DNA of 14,903 nucleotides from positions 1 to 14,903 of the forward strand of contig JBIIUJ010000059.1 of the NCBI GenBank assembly GCA_044340025.1, given 5' to 3'. The notes under the pieces are model-generated. The model was not told the DNA's origin, did not search any database, and saw only the letters and a program-made list of their open reading frames with translations. This document shows, in pieces, positions 13,423 through 14,903 of this stretch (its first letter is position 1; each line of letters starts with the position of its first letter). Source of the DNA: JBIIUJ01 sp044340025 (GTDB lineage: Bacteria; Pseudomonadota; Alphaproteobacteria; Caulobacterales; Aquidulcibacteraceae). Position numbers and translations under genes: made by a program.

Positions 13423-14226
13423 CTAGCGTTTGCGCCGCGACTCCGCCTTTTCGCGCGCCTGACGCGCCTGCTTTTCCTGCGCCGTCTCGGGCGGCGGGGC
13501 GTTGGCCTTGATGCGGCGCGTATCTGACAGCAGCGCCTCGTTGCGCAGGGCCTGATCTTCGGCGCATGTCATGCGCGACGACAGCGCCGGGTCGGAGGCG
13601 ACAAGACAGGTCGCCGGCGCCGGCGGCAGGCGGAAGCCGATCTCTATCGCCTGTTCTTCGACGGGACGGCGCAGAGCAGCCATGCTTTCGGCCGCGCGGG
13701 CCCGGTCGCGCAGTTCCACGCCATAGCCGATCATCTGGGCGCTTTCCTGCGAGCGGCCCTGAATGCCCAGCGCGCTGGCGAGCCGGTTGAGGCTTTCAGC
13801 GAAGCGATTGGCCGATAGCCGGCCCTGAACGAAGAGGCGACGCGAGAGGATGGCTTCGGCGCGATAATATTTCTCGGCGTCTCGGGGGTTCTGGGCTTCG
13901 ATCGCGAGGAAGCCCAGCCGGCGGGCGGCTTCGGCCGCGACGCTGTCTCCCTCCAACCCTTCCGGGGCGGCGAGCGCCGAACGGAAGCGGGCCGTTGCAT
14001 CCGCCGCGCGACCTTCGGCGGTCGCCACGCGCCCCGCCTCAATTGCTGCGCGTGCGGCCAGAAGCTCCGGGCTTGCCGGCGGGGGAGCGACGGGTCCCTC
14101 GGGCGCGGGCGCTGCGGCAGGCGCGGGCGCTGCTGGCGGGACGGCCGCCGGCCCCATCGTCTGGGCAAGCCCCGATGCGGCGGCCAGGGCCAGGACGCTG
14201 CCCAACAGGAATGCGCGCGGTCTCAT
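13423..14226 (-). CDS. Exported protein with predicted TPR-like helices, unknown function
   Basis: This 267-residue protein begins with a signal peptide (positively charged MRPR, hydrophobic core, probable cleavage after A21 in SGLA). A Pro/Ala linker follows (about 25-52), then helical repeats (about 55-180, e.g. AARAAIEAGRVATAEGRAAD and AEKYYRAEAILSRRLFVQG) that look like divergent tetratricopeptide repeats. C207 and C221 in the C-terminal part could form a disulfide after export. The C-terminus is highly charged (QEKQARQAREKAESRRKR). It is probably a periplasmic scaffold protein; no enzymatic motif is visible. The start at 14226 gives the intact signal peptide. A palindrome at 14282-14295 lies upstream and may control it. 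I recognise no specific family. Confidence 0.75.
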   Translation of the reverse strand: MRPRAFLLGSVLALAAASGLAQTMGPAAVPPAAPAPAAAPAPEGPVAPPPASPELLAARAAIEAGRVATAEGRAADATARFRSALAAPEGLEGDSVAAEAARRLGFLAIEAQNPRDAEKYYRAEAILSRRLFVQGRLSANRFAESLNRLASALGIQGRSQESAQMIGYGVELRDRARAAESMAALRRPVEEQAIEIGFRLPPAPATCLVASDPALSSRMTCAEDQALRNEALLSDTRRIKANAPPPETAQEKQARQAREKAESRRKR

Positions 14227-14281
14227 CGATGTGTCTCGCCTTCTGCGCTGCGGGAAAAGCAGAACACACCTTAACCGGGGA

Positions 14282-14295
14282 TGACGCAGGCGTCA
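14282..14295. promoter_or_regulatory. Palindromic operator candidate TGACGC-AG-GCGTCA
   Basis: This is a perfect 6-bp inverted repeat with a 2-base centre. A third half-site GCGTCA lies at 14310-14315, giving a 10-base direct repeat GCAGGCGTCA at 14286-14295 and 14306-14315, 20 bases (about two helical turns) apart. On the minus strand the palindrome would overlap a GTGACG -35 (14297-14292) paired with a weak TAAGGT -10, so a repressor bound here could block the exported-protein gene. Confidence 0.4.
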
Positions 14296-14312
14296 CGCCG
14301 GGAGGGCAGGCG

Positions 14313-14789
14313 TCAGTTGATCTGGAACCGCCGCCGGGCAGCGAGCGCAGTGAGGAAGGCGAGCACGATCGCCATGAAGCTTTGCAGGCTGGCGATGAAG
14401 CCGACGACCAGCGCGGCACAAGGGCCGTAGACATTGGCGAGATCGGACCGGCAGGCGGGATTGCTTTTCATGTCTTCTGTGGAGGGCGCGACATCCAGCA
14501 ATCGGCCCATGACCGTGCAGGGCTCGAGGTCGCTCGCCCAGGGGCCGAACGGAATAACCCGCCCCGCGGAAAAGATCGTCGCTTCCACAATTTCCTGCAC
14601 TGTCGGCCAACGCTCCGGCTGGGTGGCGATCACTGCATAGAGGATTCCGAAAAGCGGGATTATCGCAAGCAGCCAGGCAAATGGCCGGACGACCGAATTG
14701 CCGTAATCAGACGTCGCGCGATAGAGGTCGGAGAGCACACGCTCCCATTTAGGCACTTCTTTGTCGCGCCGCTGGCGCCGCGCGAGAAG
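14313..14789 (-). pseudogene. C-terminal remnant of a two-helix membrane protein, cut by an IS
   Basis: The remaining 158 codons (from the IS edge at 14789 to TGA 14313-14315) encode LYRATSDYGNSVVRPF, a first transmembrane helix, a 60-residue extracytoplasmic stretch with two cysteines, a second helix and the end RRRFQIN. This layout resembles the membrane tail of proteobacterial proteins whose N-terminal part is pentapeptide-repeat or similar (from memory, moderate confidence). The N-terminal portion is missing: sequence upstream of 14790 belongs to the insertion sequence. GTG 14756 could start a 147-residue fragment but has no Shine-Dalgarno. The remnant is in the same frame as the transposase, separated only by its TAG stop at 14808-14810. 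Confidence 0.65.
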
Positions 14790-14903
14790 TGAATCGCCCC
14801 GAGTTTTCTAGACGCCCTCGGATTGCGTTTTGTGCTGTCGTTCGAACTCGACGGGTGACAGCATCCTGTTTCGAGCATGCTTCCGGGTGGGGTTATAGAA
14901 CAT
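14790..14903 (-). mobile_element. IS3-family insertion sequence, right end (truncated by window)
   Basis: From 14790 inward the sequence TGAATCGCCCCGAGTTTTCT starts with TG, as IS3-family terminal repeats do, and runs straight into the transposase C-terminus. The other end and any 3-4 bp target duplication lie outside the window, so the boundary at 14790 is inferred from the TG start and the coding change. Confidence 0.7.
14808..14903 (-). CDS. IS3-family transposase (OrfB), C-terminal 31 codons, partial
   Basis: Reading leftward from the window edge gives MFYNPTRKHARNRMLSPVEF and a short basic end before TAG at 14808-14810. The FYNPxRKH and LSPVEFE motifs are the hallmark C-terminus of IS3-family OrfB, the DDE (rve) integrase-type transposase. 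The catalytic domain lies outside the window. The ATG at 14901-14903 is an internal Met codon, not the start. Confidence 0.88.
   Translation of the reverse strand: MFYNPTRKHARNRMLSPVEFERQHKTQSEGV

Overview
The window is GC-rich, densely coded chromosomal DNA from an alphaproteobacterium. Gene content and order (fabA-fabB pair; SUV3-like helicase, S4 protein, FdxA, CarD, RpoH; BolA divergent from a J-domain protein) suit the Caulobacterales/Maricaulales/Hyphomonadales side of the class. That placement is inference, because no rRNA or marker phylogeny is available here. Apart from an insertion sequence at the right edge, it looks like core genome rather than a genomic island.

Layout, left to right. 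Positions 1-380 (minus): the N-terminal part of an ABC-2 type ABC transporter ATPase. 491-2076 (plus): a small CHCC zinc-finger protein of the NDUFS6 type, followed after 5 bases by an APC-family amino acid permease. 2132-3484 (plus): a Crp/Fnr-family regulator without any cysteine, a perfect FNR/FixK box overlapping its stop codon, then a small lipocalin-like (DUF3598-type) protein that this box probably controls. 3498-4115 (minus) and 4240-4530 (plus): a divergent J-domain protein and BolA pair. 4559-6283 (plus): a glycosyltransferase with a degenerate first and an intact second GT-A domain. It is convergent with fabB, and the two stop codons share one CTAG palindrome.

6280-8104 (minus): fabA-fabB, the anaerobic-type unsaturated fatty acid branch. 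A helicase gene diverges from fabA, and its promoter sits so close to the ATG that a leaderless mRNA is predicted. 8194-11485 (plus): helicase, S4 RNA-binding protein and 7Fe ferredoxin, with stop/start overlaps at both junctions and a terminator after fdxA. 11742-12281: CarD, with a leader rich in inverted repeats and a strong terminator behind it. 12487-13377: RpoH (sigma-32). 13423-14226 (minus): an exported, probably TPR-like protein preceded by a palindromic operator candidate. 14313-14789 (minus): the C-terminal remnant of a membrane protein cut by an IS3-family element, whose transposase C-terminus and terminal repeat occupy 14790-14903.

How the genes may work together: the strongest regulatory unit is the Crp/Fnr gene with its box and the downstream DUF3598-like gene. 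The helicase/S4/FdxA/CarD/RpoH stretch joins RNA handling, redox and transcription control (promoter opening, heat-shock sigma factor). I saw no CRISPR array, tRNA or rRNA, prophage or obvious defence system. The unusual points are regulatory and structural: the FNR box, predicted leaderless starts, leader hairpins, a palindromic operator candidate, and an IS-disrupted gene left in frame with the transposase.
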